Below are positions 1 through 5,798 of a stretch of 7,213 nt of DNA, in pieces. The stretch is taken from positions 1-7,213 of the forward strand of contig CAZCXP010000127.1 of the NCBI GenBank assembly GCA_964502665.1. Reading direction: 5' to 3'. Position numbers and translations under genes: made by a program. A model generated the notes under the pieces. The model did no database searches. It saw only the letters and a list, made by a program, of their open reading frames with translations, and was not told the DNA's origin. Source of the stretch: SOKG01 sp964502665. Its GTDB lineage: Bacteria > Chloroflexota > Dehalococcoidia > SZUA-161. Every line of letters starts with the position of its first letter. The stretch's first letter is position 1.

Positions 1-42
1 ACCCTAGCCCTCTCCCTTCAAGGGAGAGGGTTTGGGTGAGGG
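1..42. repeat. Palindromic intergenic repeat (CCCTCTCCC family), cut by the window edge
   Basis: Positions 8-18 are the exact reverse complement of 20-30 around a single central base (19), giving an 11-pair perfect palindrome. The symmetry continues imperfectly outward: ACCC at 1-4 pairs with GGGT at 34-37, and GAGGG at 38-42 would need CCCTC just left of the window. The core at 9-29 recurs identically at 5799-5819 between atpA and atpG, so this is a dispersed repeat. Reading frames through it give low-complexity PSPKPSPLKGEG-like peptides typical of such repeats and are not genes. It could act as an RNA hairpin; no U-tract follows, so a simple intrinsic terminator is unlikely. Confidence 0.8.
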
Positions 43-99
43 CCTCCCTTCGAGGCAGAGGAATAGGGCCTGACGATTTACGCAAGATACTGTGATTGG

Positions 100-267
100 A
101 TGGGGGCTGGCGATTTGGAAAAGGAAGAGACTAGACAGGAACGCCGCGAGGCGAGGTTGCGCAAGAGGGGAGAGAAGATGCTCCAGCACGGCCGCGGCCT
201 GGTTCGAGTATACAAGGACGCCATCCTCAAGCGAGCCAGGCAAATGCGCAGAAAAGGAGCCAGTTGA
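100..267 (+). CDS. Small highly basic protein (55 aa), coupled to the deacetylase-family gene
   Basis: An open frame of 55 codons runs from ATG 100 to TGA 265-267. The product is strongly charged: 12 Arg and 6 Lys against 6 Glu and 2 Asp. It has an acidic/basic first half (around EKEETRQERREARLRKR, residues 7-23) and a second amphipathic stretch containing HGRGLVRVYKDAILKRARQMRRK (residues 30-52), so it looks helical. It has no membrane segment or signal peptide. Its stop overlaps the TTG start of the next gene, and a good Shine-Dalgarno for that gene (AAAGGAG) lies inside its last codons, which suggests translational coupling. The start is uncertain: neither ATG 100 nor the in-frame TTG 115 has a strong ribosome binding site. 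I do not recognise a named family. The composition would fit a nucleic-acid-binding or ribosome-associated peptide, but that is inference only. Confidence 0.6.
   Translation: MGAGDLEKEETRQERREARLRKRGEKMLQHGRGLVRVYKDAILKRARQMRRKGAS
253..259 (+). promoter_or_regulatory. Ribosome binding site deciding the TTG start at 264
   Basis: AAAGGAG lies four bases before the TTG at 264 and within the end of the upstream small reading frame. It supports TTG as a genuine start, and it fits coupling because ribosomes ending at TGA 265-267 would finish on the start codon. Confidence 0.55.
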
Positions 268-1085
268 AGCAAACAGGCATCTTTTTCCTCTATCTTATCG
301 GCGAAAGGCTGAGCGATTTCCCCCAGGAGCTGGAGGGTATATTAGACAGGCCCAACGTGCACTTCTACGAAGCTTTCTACGAAGTGACGCCGACCACTGA
401 AGAGCTACTGCTGAAGGTGCATTCGCCGCGGATGATAGAGGGGGTGAAACAGACCATCTACTACGAGACAGCCCTATACTCAACAGGCGGCACTGTGCAG
501 GCTGCGGAGAGGATCTGGCGCGGGGAGATAGATAACGCCTTCGTTTTCACCGGTAGCGGCGACCACCACGCTGGCAGAGACTATTTTGGCGGGGGCTGCC
601 ATTTCAACGGCGCAGCCCTAGCCATAGCGAACCTGAGGCAAGGATTTGGGGCGAGGAGATTCGCCATCCTGGACACCGACTCCCATCACGGCGACGGCAC
701 CAGAGACATATTCAGAGACGACGAGGACGTCCTCCATATCTGCCTTTGCAGCCAAAACCTGGACCACGGCACGAACGTGGACATCGCAATTCCCTACTCG
801 ATATCCGACGAAGAATACCTCTCCAGGCTGGAGGCCGAGCTTACGCCGCGGGTCGCCGCATTCAAGCCGGACATCGTTTTCTGGGAGTTCGGCTATGACG
901 CCACCAGCGGTGATTACGGTAGTAAAGGACTCTCCCCTGACTGCCATCCAGAGATAGCGAGAATCGTGAGCCAGGCGGCGGAGGATGTTTGTCAGGGAAG
1001 AATGGTAGCCATACTCTGTGGGGGCAGCAGGCGCGATATAGCCCGCTACTGTATCCCCAAGATAATAACCTGCCTGGCAGAGTGA
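264..1085 (+). CDS. Histone deacetylase / acetoin-utilization (arginase-deacetylase fold) family protein
   Basis: This 273-residue protein has the motif series of zinc-dependent class I/II deacetylases and AcuC-like amidohydrolases: LLLKVHSPRMI (48-58), GDHHA with the paired His (H101, H102), GGGCHFNGAALA (109-120), DTDSHHGDG (137-145, giving zinc ligands D139 and H141) and FGYD (third zinc ligand D212). The known reaction of the family is hydrolysis of an acetyl-amide (acetyl-lysine or acetylpolyamine); the substrate here cannot be told. Two features are odd. It is shorter than the usual 300-370 residues, lacking the N-terminal HPE-type segment. The C-terminal GGY motif carrying the transition-state Tyr reads CGGSRRDIARYC (252-263), with Ser in the Tyr position, so activity may be altered. 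The TTG start is backed by AAAGGAG and by overlap with the preceding small gene. No signal peptide is seen, so it is probably cytoplasmic. Confidence 0.87.
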   Translation: MKQTGIFFLYLIGERLSDFPQELEGILDRPNVHFYEAFYEVTPTTEELLLKVHSPRMIEGVKQTIYYETALYSTGGTVQAAERIWRGEIDNAFVFTGSGDHHAGRDYFGGGCHFNGAALAIANLRQGFGARRFAILDTDSHHGDGTRDIFRDDEDVLHICLCSQNLDHGTNVDIAIPYSISDEEYLSRLEAELTPRVAAFKPDIVFWEFGYDATSGDYGSKGLSPDCHPEIARIVSQAAEDVCQGRMVAILCGGSRRDIARYCIPKIITCLAE

Positions 1086-1096
1086 CATCCACCCTC
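1042..1096 (+). repeat. Left copy of a 55-base duplication flanking the N gap
   Basis: These 55 bases, the last 14 codons of the deacetylase-family gene including the stop plus 11 bases, are identical to 1197-1251. The copy ends exactly at the first N. Identity of both contig ends over exactly 55 bases, a common assembler k-mer length, points to two contigs that overlap but were joined with a gap, rather than to a real tandem repeat. Confidence 0.9.
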
Positions 1097-1196
1097 NNNN
1101 NNNNNNNNNNNNNNNNNNNNNNNNNNNNNNNNNNNNNNNNNNNNNNNNNNNNNNNNNNNNNNNNNNNNNNNNNNNNNNNNNNNNNNNNNNNNNNNN
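1097..1196. other. Assembly gap (100 Ns)
   Basis: Exactly 100 consecutive Ns, the customary placeholder for a gap of unknown size. Because the flanks are identical, the true distance is probably minus 55: the two sides most likely overlap and no bases are missing. Confidence 0.98.
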
Positions 1197-1251
1197 CCCG
1201 CTACTGTATCCCCAAGATAATAACCTGCCTGGCAGAGTGACATCCACCCTC
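1197..1251 (+). repeat. Right copy of the 55-base duplication flanking the N gap
   Basis: Identical to 1042-1096. It repeats the C-terminal codons RYCIPKIITCLAE and the stop of the deacetylase-family gene, without a gene body attached. It should not be annotated as a second gene fragment or pseudogene unless the duplication is confirmed by spanning reads. Confidence 0.9.
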
Positions 1252-1300
1252 TTTCGGCAGTCAGCCAACAGCACTCAGCACCTAGATAACATAATCGCCT

Positions 1301-1326
1301 GTAGCGTCGTGACTCCTGTCACGACG
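1301..1326 (+). repeat. Hairpin repeat A (GTAG flank, ACTCCTGT core)
   Basis: GTAG followed by a perfect nine-pair stem, 1305-1313 with 1318-1326, and loop TCCT. Read on this strand it matches the reverse complement of repeat C (1378-1403) in the GTAG flank, the ACTCCTGT core and the stem length. Three stem pairs differ, each by a compensated change. Confidence 0.75.
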
Positions 1327-1333
1327 AAGAATT

Positions 1334-1355
1334 GGCTGCCACAAGAGTGGCATCC
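1334..1355 (-). repeat. Hairpin repeat B, diverged copy
   Basis: TGCCAC (1337-1342) pairs with GTGGCA (1347-1352) around loop AAGA; after one mismatch two more pairs (1334-1335 with 1354-1355) extend it. The loop differs by one base from the AGGA of repeat C, and the inner stem is the same, but the GTAG flank is missing. It is probably a decayed member of the same repeat family, in the orientation of repeat C. Confidence 0.5.
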
Positions 1356-1377
1356 GTCAAGACTCTCTGATAGAACT

Positions 1378-1403
1378 CGTTGCCACAGGAGTGGCAACGC
1401 TAC
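1378..1403 (-). repeat. Hairpin repeat C (inverted relative to A)
   Basis: A perfect nine-pair stem, 1378-1386 with 1391-1399, loop AGGA, followed by CTAC, the complement of the GTAG flank of repeat A. With A it forms an inverted pair bounded by GTAGCGT (1301-1307) and ACGCTAC (1397-1403). This resembles the paired arrangement of bacterial REP elements or the ends of a very small miniature element. Confidence 0.75.
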
Positions 1404-1465
1404 GCGACTATTTTGTGGGTTCTTATACAATAGAAGCCGCTGGTTATCAGTCGACACCTCCAGAG

Positions 1466-1495
1466 TTGAGCACTACCTTCAACATATGATATAAT
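1466..1495 (+). promoter_or_regulatory. Sigma70-type promoter of the atp operon
   Basis: The -35 element TTGAGC (1466-1471) and a perfect -10 element TATAAT (1490-1495) are separated by 18 bases. Transcription should begin around 1501-1504, just before the first gene of the operon. This is the only strong promoter I see in the window, so it is the likely source of the synthase message. If the start is as predicted, the 5' leader is nearly absent when translation starts at TTG 1505, or about 10-12 bases when it starts at ATG 1514. Confidence 0.75.
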
Positions 1496-1513
1496 CCTCA
1501 CGGCTTGGGAGCT

Positions 1514-1756
1514 ATGGGGAGAAGATGGGCGGATGTCCTCAGATTTGTAGGGATTGGATGGTACATCGCTGTCTGCATTCTTGTGGGGGTGTTGGGGGGA
1601 CGCTGGCTGGGACAGAAGCTGGATGGTAGCAGCATCGAGGCGATATTCATTATTATCGGATTGTTGTTGGGGCTGGCGGTAGCCTTCTTTGGGGTCTATC
1701 GTATGCTCAGGCCGATCATGTCGGAGAAGCAAAACAACGGCAAGGGAAATAGCTAG
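1514..1756 (+). CDS. atpZ: AtpZ/AtpI-family F1Fo ATP synthase accessory membrane protein
   Basis: This 80-residue protein has two membrane helices, about residues 11-31 and 42-62, joined by a short loop containing GGRWLGQKLDG. That layout and the first position in an atp operon are typical of the AtpZ/AtpI family (ATPase_gene1). Members are thought to help c-ring assembly or Mg2+/Ca2+ uptake and are not core subunits. The ATG at 1514 is preferred, with GGGAG at 1507-1511 close upstream; an in-frame TTG at 1505 would add three residues. Both lie just after the predicted transcript start. Its TAG overlaps the GTG of atpB by one base, so the two are probably translated together. Confidence 0.8.
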   Translation: MGRRWADVLRFVGIGWYIAVCILVGVLGGRWLGQKLDGSSIEAIFIIIGLLLGLAVAFFGVYRMLRPIMSEKQNNGKGNS

Positions 1757-2718
1757 TGCCCAAACTAGGTCTCAAGAGCAAGGTAGCAATTGGTATCGTT
1801 GTTGCTCTTCTGCTAATGATGATTGGTGGCCTCTTTTTCCCCGCCCCCAGACCAGATATCCACCTCTCTGCTAACTACGGTGGTCAATCACCCGAGCCGT
1901 TCTACAGATTGGGTCCCATCTATATCACCAACACCCTTATCACCTCGTGGATCACCATCTTAGCGCTGGTAGGGTTCTTCTACTTAGCCACCCGGAGAAT
2001 GAGGCTTGTTCCCAGGGGCTTGCAGAACCTTGCGGAGATGGTTGTCGAGACGCTGCTCGGTTTTGTGGAGGGAGTGGCAGGCAAGGAAAACGGGCGCAGA
2101 TTCTTCCCTATCATCGCCACCATTTTTCTATATGTGCTCATGAATGCCTGGATGGGGCTCCTGCCGATATTCAATGTCATAGGCACAGGCCACACAGGAA
2201 CCTCTGACACCCTCTTCTGGGGGAAGTATAGTGGATTCATAGTGGACACAGCTCTATTCCGACCGGCCAACACCGATATCAATGTCCCCCTCATGCTGGC
2301 GTTGGTCTCGTTCATCTTCGTGGAGTATTGGGGGATCACCTCCGTCGGCTTTCGCCACTATGCAGGCAAGTTCTTCAGATATGGACAGTTGCTCCAAGGG
2401 CTGGGGCAGCTCATAAGGGGCCGGATCAAGTCCGCGGTGAGTGTGCTCCTCTACGGCGCCATTGATGTCTTCGTTGGCGCTCTTGAGCTGGTTAGCGAAC
2501 TTGTGCGCATCGTCAGCTTCACCTTCCGTCTCTTCGGCAACATGACCGCAGGAGAGGTACTGCTGCTGATGATGGCCTTTCTCATTCCCGTTGTAGTCGC
2601 CGTGCCTTTCTACGGGCTAGAGATAATACTGGGCTTCGTCCAGGCGCTCATCTTCGCTGGATTGACCCTGGTCTTCGCCACCGTGGCAGTCACTCCTCAT
2701 CACGCCAATCATGAATGA
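1756..2718 (+). CDS. atpB: F1Fo ATP synthase subunit a
   Basis: Subunit a forms the two proton half-channels beside the c-ring. The 320-residue product has several membrane helices. Its diagnostic segment is FRLFGNMTAGEVLLL (257-271), where R258 is the essential Arg facing the c-ring carboxylate. Other family marks are INVPLMLALVSF (175-186) and the last helix with Q296 in GFVQALIFAGLTLVFATVA. It ends in a His-rich tail, HHANHE. It is longer than the usual 240-290 residues because of a long N-terminal part, a loop at about 142-174 and a segment at about 200-230. Translation probably starts at GTG 1756 with AAGGGA eight bases upstream, inside the stop of the preceding gene. Confidence 0.95.
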   Translation: MPKLGLKSKVAIGIVVALLLMMIGGLFFPAPRPDIHLSANYGGQSPEPFYRLGPIYITNTLITSWITILALVGFFYLATRRMRLVPRGLQNLAEMVVETLLGFVEGVAGKENGRRFFPIIATIFLYVLMNAWMGLLPIFNVIGTGHTGTSDTLFWGKYSGFIVDTALFRPANTDINVPLMLALVSFIFVEYWGITSVGFRHYAGKFFRYGQLLQGLGQLIRGRIKSAVSVLLYGAIDVFVGALELVSELVRIVSFTFRLFGNMTAGEVLLLMMAFLIPVVVAVPFYGLEIILGFVQALIFAGLTLVFATVAVTPHHANHE

Positions 2719-2726
2719 GAATCCTG

Positions 2727-2734
2727 AAGGAGGT
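2727..2734 (+). promoter_or_regulatory. Strong ribosome binding site of atpE
   Basis: AAGGAGGT, a full match to the anti-Shine-Dalgarno, lies six bases before ATG 2741. It is the strongest such site in the window. Subunit c is needed in many copies per enzyme, so a stronger site than the neighbours have fits its stoichiometry. Confidence 0.85.
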
Positions 2735-2740
2735 TAAAGA

Positions 2741-2968
2741 ATGGACGCAGAAGCTATGAAGATGCTAGGTGCAGGACTGGCTATGGGCCTGGGTGCGTTG
2801 GGGCCGGCGCTCGGGATTGGGATTTTGGGATTTGGAGCCATGCAGGCGCTGGGGCGTAACCCCGAGGCCAGGGGGGCGATCATGACCAACATGATCCTGG
2901 CTATCGCCTTCGCTGAAGCCATCGGGATTTATGCCCTGATCGTAGCCATCATCCTTGGTATGCTGTAG
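2741..2968 (+). CDS. atpE: F1Fo ATP synthase subunit c (proteolipid)
   Basis: This 75-residue hairpin of two membrane helices forms the rotating c-ring. The glycine-rich first helix (GAGLAMGLGALGPALGIGILG, about 10-30) leads to the polar loop GRNPEA (38-43), and the second helix carries the ion-binding carboxylate E59 in AFAEAIGIY (56-64). Compared with Na+-binding c subunits such as that of Ilyobacter, the Gln in helix 1 and the Ser-Thr pair after the Glu are absent (I26, A60, I61), so proton coupling is likely. It has its own strong ribosome binding site and is separated from atpB by 22 bases. Confidence 0.96.
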   Translation: MDAEAMKMLGAGLAMGLGALGPALGIGILGFGAMQALGRNPEARGAIMTNMILAIAFAEAIGIYALIVAIILGML

Positions 2969-3038
2969 GCAGAGCGCGTCACTGTGACATTTGCAAAAGA
3001 GGCAGCTATCTCCTAAGTTATTCGAAGGGAGCTCCATA

Positions 3039-3611
3039 ATGAGGCACCGCATTGGCCTCGCCATCATGATTATCTCGCTCTCGCTGCTGCTTAGCAGTTG
3101 TGATGCTATGGGCGAACTCGGCATGAACTGGCACGGCGTGCTGGGGCAGTTCATAAGCTTCGCCATACTGCTAGCAGTCCTTGGGTTTTTCGCCTATAAG
3201 CCCATCACCAGGATGCTCGACGAACGCTCGCAGCGGATCAAGGACAGCATGGATCAGGCCGAGTTCATCAAGCAAGAGACAGCCAAAACCGAGCAGATGG
3301 TGAAAGAGCAACTGGCAGAGGCGCGCAAGCAGGGCCAGGACGTAGTGGCTCAAGCGGAACAGATCGGGGAGCGGCTCAAAGAGGAAGCACGGCAGCAGGC
3401 AAGGCAGGACGCCGAGGCCATCGTCGCCAGAGCTCGGAGCGAGATTCAAGCGGAGAGCGAAGAGGCTATGGCCCAACTGCGCAAGGAGTTCGTCGAGGTA
3501 GCAATTCAAGCCGCAGAGAAGGTGATCAACAGGGCTCTGGATAAGGAAGCCCATCGGCAGCTTATAGAACAAACGTTGGAAGAAAGCGCCGATTTCAAGA
3601 AGGAGGGTTAG
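3039..3611 (+). CDS. atpF: F1Fo ATP synthase subunit b with lipoprotein signal peptide
   Basis: This 190-residue peripheral-stalk subunit links subunit a to the F1 head. The ATG at 3039 is chosen because AAGGGAG (3025-3031) lies seven bases upstream; an upstream in-frame TTG at 2991 has no such site. The protein opens with MRHR, a hydrophobic stretch and the lipobox LSSC (18-21), a typical signal-peptidase II site, so mature protein would begin at lipidated Cys21 followed by Asp22. The normal b-subunit membrane helix follows at about 33-53 (VLGQFISFAILLAVLGFFAYKP), then a long charged coiled coil (about 60-175) rich in Glu, Lys, Gln and Ala. The TAG stop overlaps the GTG of atpH. The b identity is firm; the lipidation is predicted. 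Confidence 0.93.
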   Translation: MRHRIGLAIMIISLSLLLSSCDAMGELGMNWHGVLGQFISFAILLAVLGFFAYKPITRMLDERSQRIKDSMDQAEFIKQETAKTEQMVKEQLAEARKQGQDVVAQAEQIGERLKEEARQQARQDAEAIVARARSEIQAESEEAMAQLRKEFVEVAIQAAEKVINRALDKEAHRQLIEQTLEESADFKKEG

Positions 3612-4147
3612 TGGCAAGAGTCGCTTCTGCCAGGAGGCACGCACAGGCGGTATTTCAGCTCGCCCTGGATAGCAACGAGGTGGAGGTGTGGCGATCCCAA
3701 CTGAAGACTATCGCGGCTACACTGGCCGATCCAGAGTTAGCAGCGATTCTGGAGAATCCTAAAGTCCACCTCAGCGACAAGGTGCAGCTAGTGAGCGGAT
3801 GCCTTCCCGAGCTCAACAAGCTTGCTCTGAACTTCGCCTACCTCCTGGTAGCAAGGCAGAGGATGAGCATACTGGACCAGATAGTAGCTGAATACGAACG
3901 CATGGCCGATGCCCATCAGGGTCTGGAGCATGCTGAGGTGATCACTGCTATTCCTCTCGATGAGGAAGCTAAAGAGAAGCTGGTCAGGCGTCTGGCTACA
4001 ATAACTGGGAAGCAAATAGTGCTTGCCACTGACGTCGATCCCGCTATCATTGGCGGCTTCATCGCCAGGATCGGCGACAAGCTAATCGATGGCAGCACCA
4101 GGGCAAGGCTCGAAGCCCTCAAGCAGAAAATGGTGCAAGCAACATAG
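3611..4147 (+). CDS. atpH: F1Fo ATP synthase subunit delta (OSCP family)
   Basis: This 178-residue protein joins the peripheral stalk to the top of the alpha/beta head. The N-terminal helical domain begins with ASARRHAQAVFQLAL (5-19), close to the family's ARRYA-x-ALF-x-LA signature. The C-terminal signature is IIGGFIARIGDKLIDGSTRA (146-165), followed by RLEALK. Length is normal for the family. The GTG start lies within the TAGTG overlap with atpF, and AAGGAGG (3600-3606) sits four bases before it, so atpF and atpH are likely coupled, as suits two partners in one stalk. Confidence 0.94.
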   Translation: MARVASARRHAQAVFQLALDSNEVEVWRSQLKTIAATLADPELAAILENPKVHLSDKVQLVSGCLPELNKLALNFAYLLVARQRMSILDQIVAEYERMADAHQGLEHAEVITAIPLDEEAKEKLVRRLATITGKQIVLATDVDPAIIGGFIARIGDKLIDGSTRARLEALKQKMVQAT

Positions 4148-4187
4148 GTAACGAGCTCGGTAAAATACGAGAAGAGGAGTGGCACAG

Positions 4188-5702
4188 ATGGCACGAGCTC
4201 AGGATATCGCCTCCGTTATCAGGCAGCAAATAGAGCGGTTTGGCGCTACGGTGACTGCGGTCGACGTAGGCACCGTGGTCGAGGTCGGCGACGGCATCGC
4301 CCATATTCACGGACTCGCTGGAGTCAAATACAACGAGCTGCTCGAGTTCCCCCACGGAGTGATAGGGCTAGCACTCAACCTTGAGGAAGACAGCGTAGGC
4401 GCCATCCTGTTCAGCGAGTATTCCGAGATCAAAGAGGGCGACGAGGTAAGATGCACCGGGCGAATCGTAGAGGTCCCGGTGGGCGACGGACTCATTGGCC
4501 GGGTGGTGAACCCGTTGGGCCAGCCCATAGATGGCAAGGGGCCGGTCAACTACCAGAAAACCCTCCCCGTGGAACGTGTGGCGCCCAATGTGGTGCTGCG
4601 CACGTCAGTGGATACGCCAGTGCAAACCGGCATCAAGGCTATCGACAGCATGATCCCCATTGGCAGAGGGCAAAGAGAGCTGATCATCGGTGACCGCTCC
4701 ACCGGGAAGACCGCTATCGCTATCGACACAATTATCAACCAGAAGGGCGGCGACCTTATCTGCATCTACGTGGCCATCGGCCAGAAATCATCCAAGGTGG
4801 CACAGATAGTGGCAACACTGGAGGAATATGGAGCCATGGAGCATACCATCGTGGTTTCGGCCAACGCCTCCGACTCCGCCGCCCTGCAGTATCTGGCACC
4901 TTACGCCGGCTGCGCCATGGGTGAGGAGTTTATGGAGCAGGGGCGCGACGCCCTGATCATCTACGACGATCTCTCCAAGCATGCCTGGGCCTATCGCCAG
5001 ATATCGCTGCTGCTGCGCCGCCCTGCAGGACGTGAGGCTTATCCCGGAGACATCTTCTACCTTCACTCTCGCCTTCTTGAGAGGGCGGCAAAATATAATG
5101 CCGACCACGGCGGGGGCTCGCTGACCGCCCTCCCCATCATCGAGACCCAGGCCGCCGACATCTCAGCCTATATTCCGACTAACGTCATCTCCATCACCGA
5201 CGGCCAGATCTATCTGGAGACCGACCTGTTTAATGCCGGAATAAGGCCGGCGATGAACGTTGGACTCTCCGTATCACGGGTTGGGGGCTCCGCTCAGACT
5301 AAGGCTATGAAGAAGGTGACGGGCAGGCTTCGTATCGACCTCGCCCAGTATCGAGAGATGTCAACTTTTGCCCAGTTCGGCACCGCCGACCTGGACAAAG
5401 CAACCAGAGCGCAGCTTGAGCTGGGCCAACGCATTACGGAGGTACTGAAGCAGCTGCAGTATGTACCTTTGCCCCTGGAGAAGCAGGTGATGATTCTCTA
5501 TGCGGTAACCAACGGCTACCTCGACGATGTCCCCGTGAATAGCATCAGCTCCGCCGAGGATGCGTTACACAGGTTTATGGAGACCAATCACCCCGAGATC
5601 GGCAATGCCATCGCTTCGGAGAAAGCTCTGAGCGAAGGTACAGAGGAAGCGCTGAAGAAGGCTATCACCGAGTTCAAGCAGGCAGTGCCGTATGATGGTT
5701 AA
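4188..5702 (+). CDS. atpA: F1Fo ATP synthase subunit alpha
   Basis: This 504-residue subunit is the non-catalytic nucleotide-binding partner of beta in the F1 head. It starts MARAQDIASVIRQQIERFGA, typical of alpha. The ATG at 4188 is preferred because AGAGGAG (4173-4179) lies eight bases upstream; an in-frame GTG at 4179 falls inside that site. The P-loop GDRSTGKT is at 168-175, with Ser where E. coli alpha has Gln. YREMSTFAQFGTADLD (388-403) is the usual C-terminal family block. SRVGGSAQTKAMKK (363-376) contains the arginine finger R364 that reaches the beta catalytic site. It ends normally at QAVPYDG. Translation is separated from atpH by 40 bases. The 174 bases after it are occupied by repeats instead of leading directly to atpG. 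Confidence 0.97.
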   Translation: MARAQDIASVIRQQIERFGATVTAVDVGTVVEVGDGIAHIHGLAGVKYNELLEFPHGVIGLALNLEEDSVGAILFSEYSEIKEGDEVRCTGRIVEVPVGDGLIGRVVNPLGQPIDGKGPVNYQKTLPVERVAPNVVLRTSVDTPVQTGIKAIDSMIPIGRGQRELIIGDRSTGKTAIAIDTIINQKGGDLICIYVAIGQKSSKVAQIVATLEEYGAMEHTIVVSANASDSAALQYLAPYAGCAMGEEFMEQGRDALIIYDDLSKHAWAYRQISLLLRRPAGREAYPGDIFYLHSRLLERAAKYNADHGGGSLTALPIIETQAADISAYIPTNVISITDGQIYLETDLFNAGIRPAMNVGLSVSRVGGSAQTKAMKKVTGRLRIDLAQYREMSTFAQFGTADLDKATRAQLELGQRITEVLKQLQYVPLPLEKQVMILYAVTNGYLDDVPVNSISSAEDALHRFMETNHPEIGNAIASEKALSEGTEEALKKAITEFKQAVPYDG

Positions 5703-5711
5703 GCGCGAGAT

Positions 5712-5752
5712 TCCCTCTAACTCCCTCCCCTGGCGGGAGGGAGTTAGAGGGA
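5712..5752. repeat. Long perfect inverted repeat in the atpA-atpG spacer
   Basis: 5712-5729 and 5735-5752 are perfect reverse complements, an 18-pair stem closing a five-base loop (CTGGC). The arm has the form TCCCTCTAACTCCCTCCC, a type seen as dispersed intergenic repeats in some draft genomes. It begins only nine bases after the atpA stop. In RNA it would form a very stable hairpin; because no U-run follows, it is more likely to stabilise the upstream message or reduce read-through than to terminate fully. Confidence 0.85.
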
Positions 5753-5770
5753 GGGGGAATCCACCCTCAT

Positions 5771-5795
5771 CCTTCGGCGAGCTCAGGACAGGCTC
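5771..5795. repeat. Probable dispersed repeat fragment between the two palindromes
   Basis: The stretch CCTTCGGCGAGCTCAGGACA (5771-5790) and the GGCTC after it resemble a repeat motif I associate with intergenic regions of several bacterial phyla (CTTCGACAAGCTCAGGACAGG-like). The preceding ATCCACCCTC (5759-5768) and the TTCGGC here also occur near 1087-1096 and 1252-1257, beside the assembly joint. The repeat identity is from memory and the match to the other site is short. Confidence 0.35.
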
Positions 5796-5798
5796 TAA

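Larger units (their letters stand above)
1252..1465. other. Gene-free region with three hairpins upstream of the atp promoter
   Basis: About 210 bases separate the assembly joint from the atp promoter. I find no credible gene: the open frames crossing it read through the hairpins and have no ribosome binding site or recognisable domain. The content is three short palindromes (listed separately), then an AT-richer stretch leading into the promoter. No U-tract follows any hairpin, so none is a clear intrinsic terminator for the upstream gene. Confidence 0.6.

Noticed and set aside
61..100. Promoter for the small basic gene
   Set aside because: GATACT at 86-91 resembles a -10 element but no matching -35 lies at the right distance.
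4..272. Reverse-strand open frames of 60-80 codons over the first 270 bases
   Set aside because: They run through the palindromic repeat (PSPKPSPLKGEG-like peptide) and lie antisense to the better-supported small basic gene; no ribosome binding site or domain.
1042..1251. CRISPR-like or tandem direct repeat
   Set aside because: Only two copies, separated by a placeholder gap, with the exact signature of overlapping contig ends.
618..1274. Long reverse-strand frame across the N gap
   Set aside because: It is antisense to the deacetylase-family gene and includes 100 Ns; a shadow of GC-rich codon use.
1305..1399. Hairpins as intrinsic terminators of the upstream gene
   Set aside because: Stable stems but no run of T follows any of them; repeat identity between copies explains them better.
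1237..1494. 85-codon forward frame upstream of the promoter
   Set aside because: It translates the hairpin repeats, lacks a ribosome binding site and ends inside the promoter.
2741..2968. Na+-type c subunit
   Set aside because: The E-x-x-GIY arrangement is present but the Gln and Ser-Thr ligands of Na+ c-rings are replaced by hydrophobic or Ala residues.
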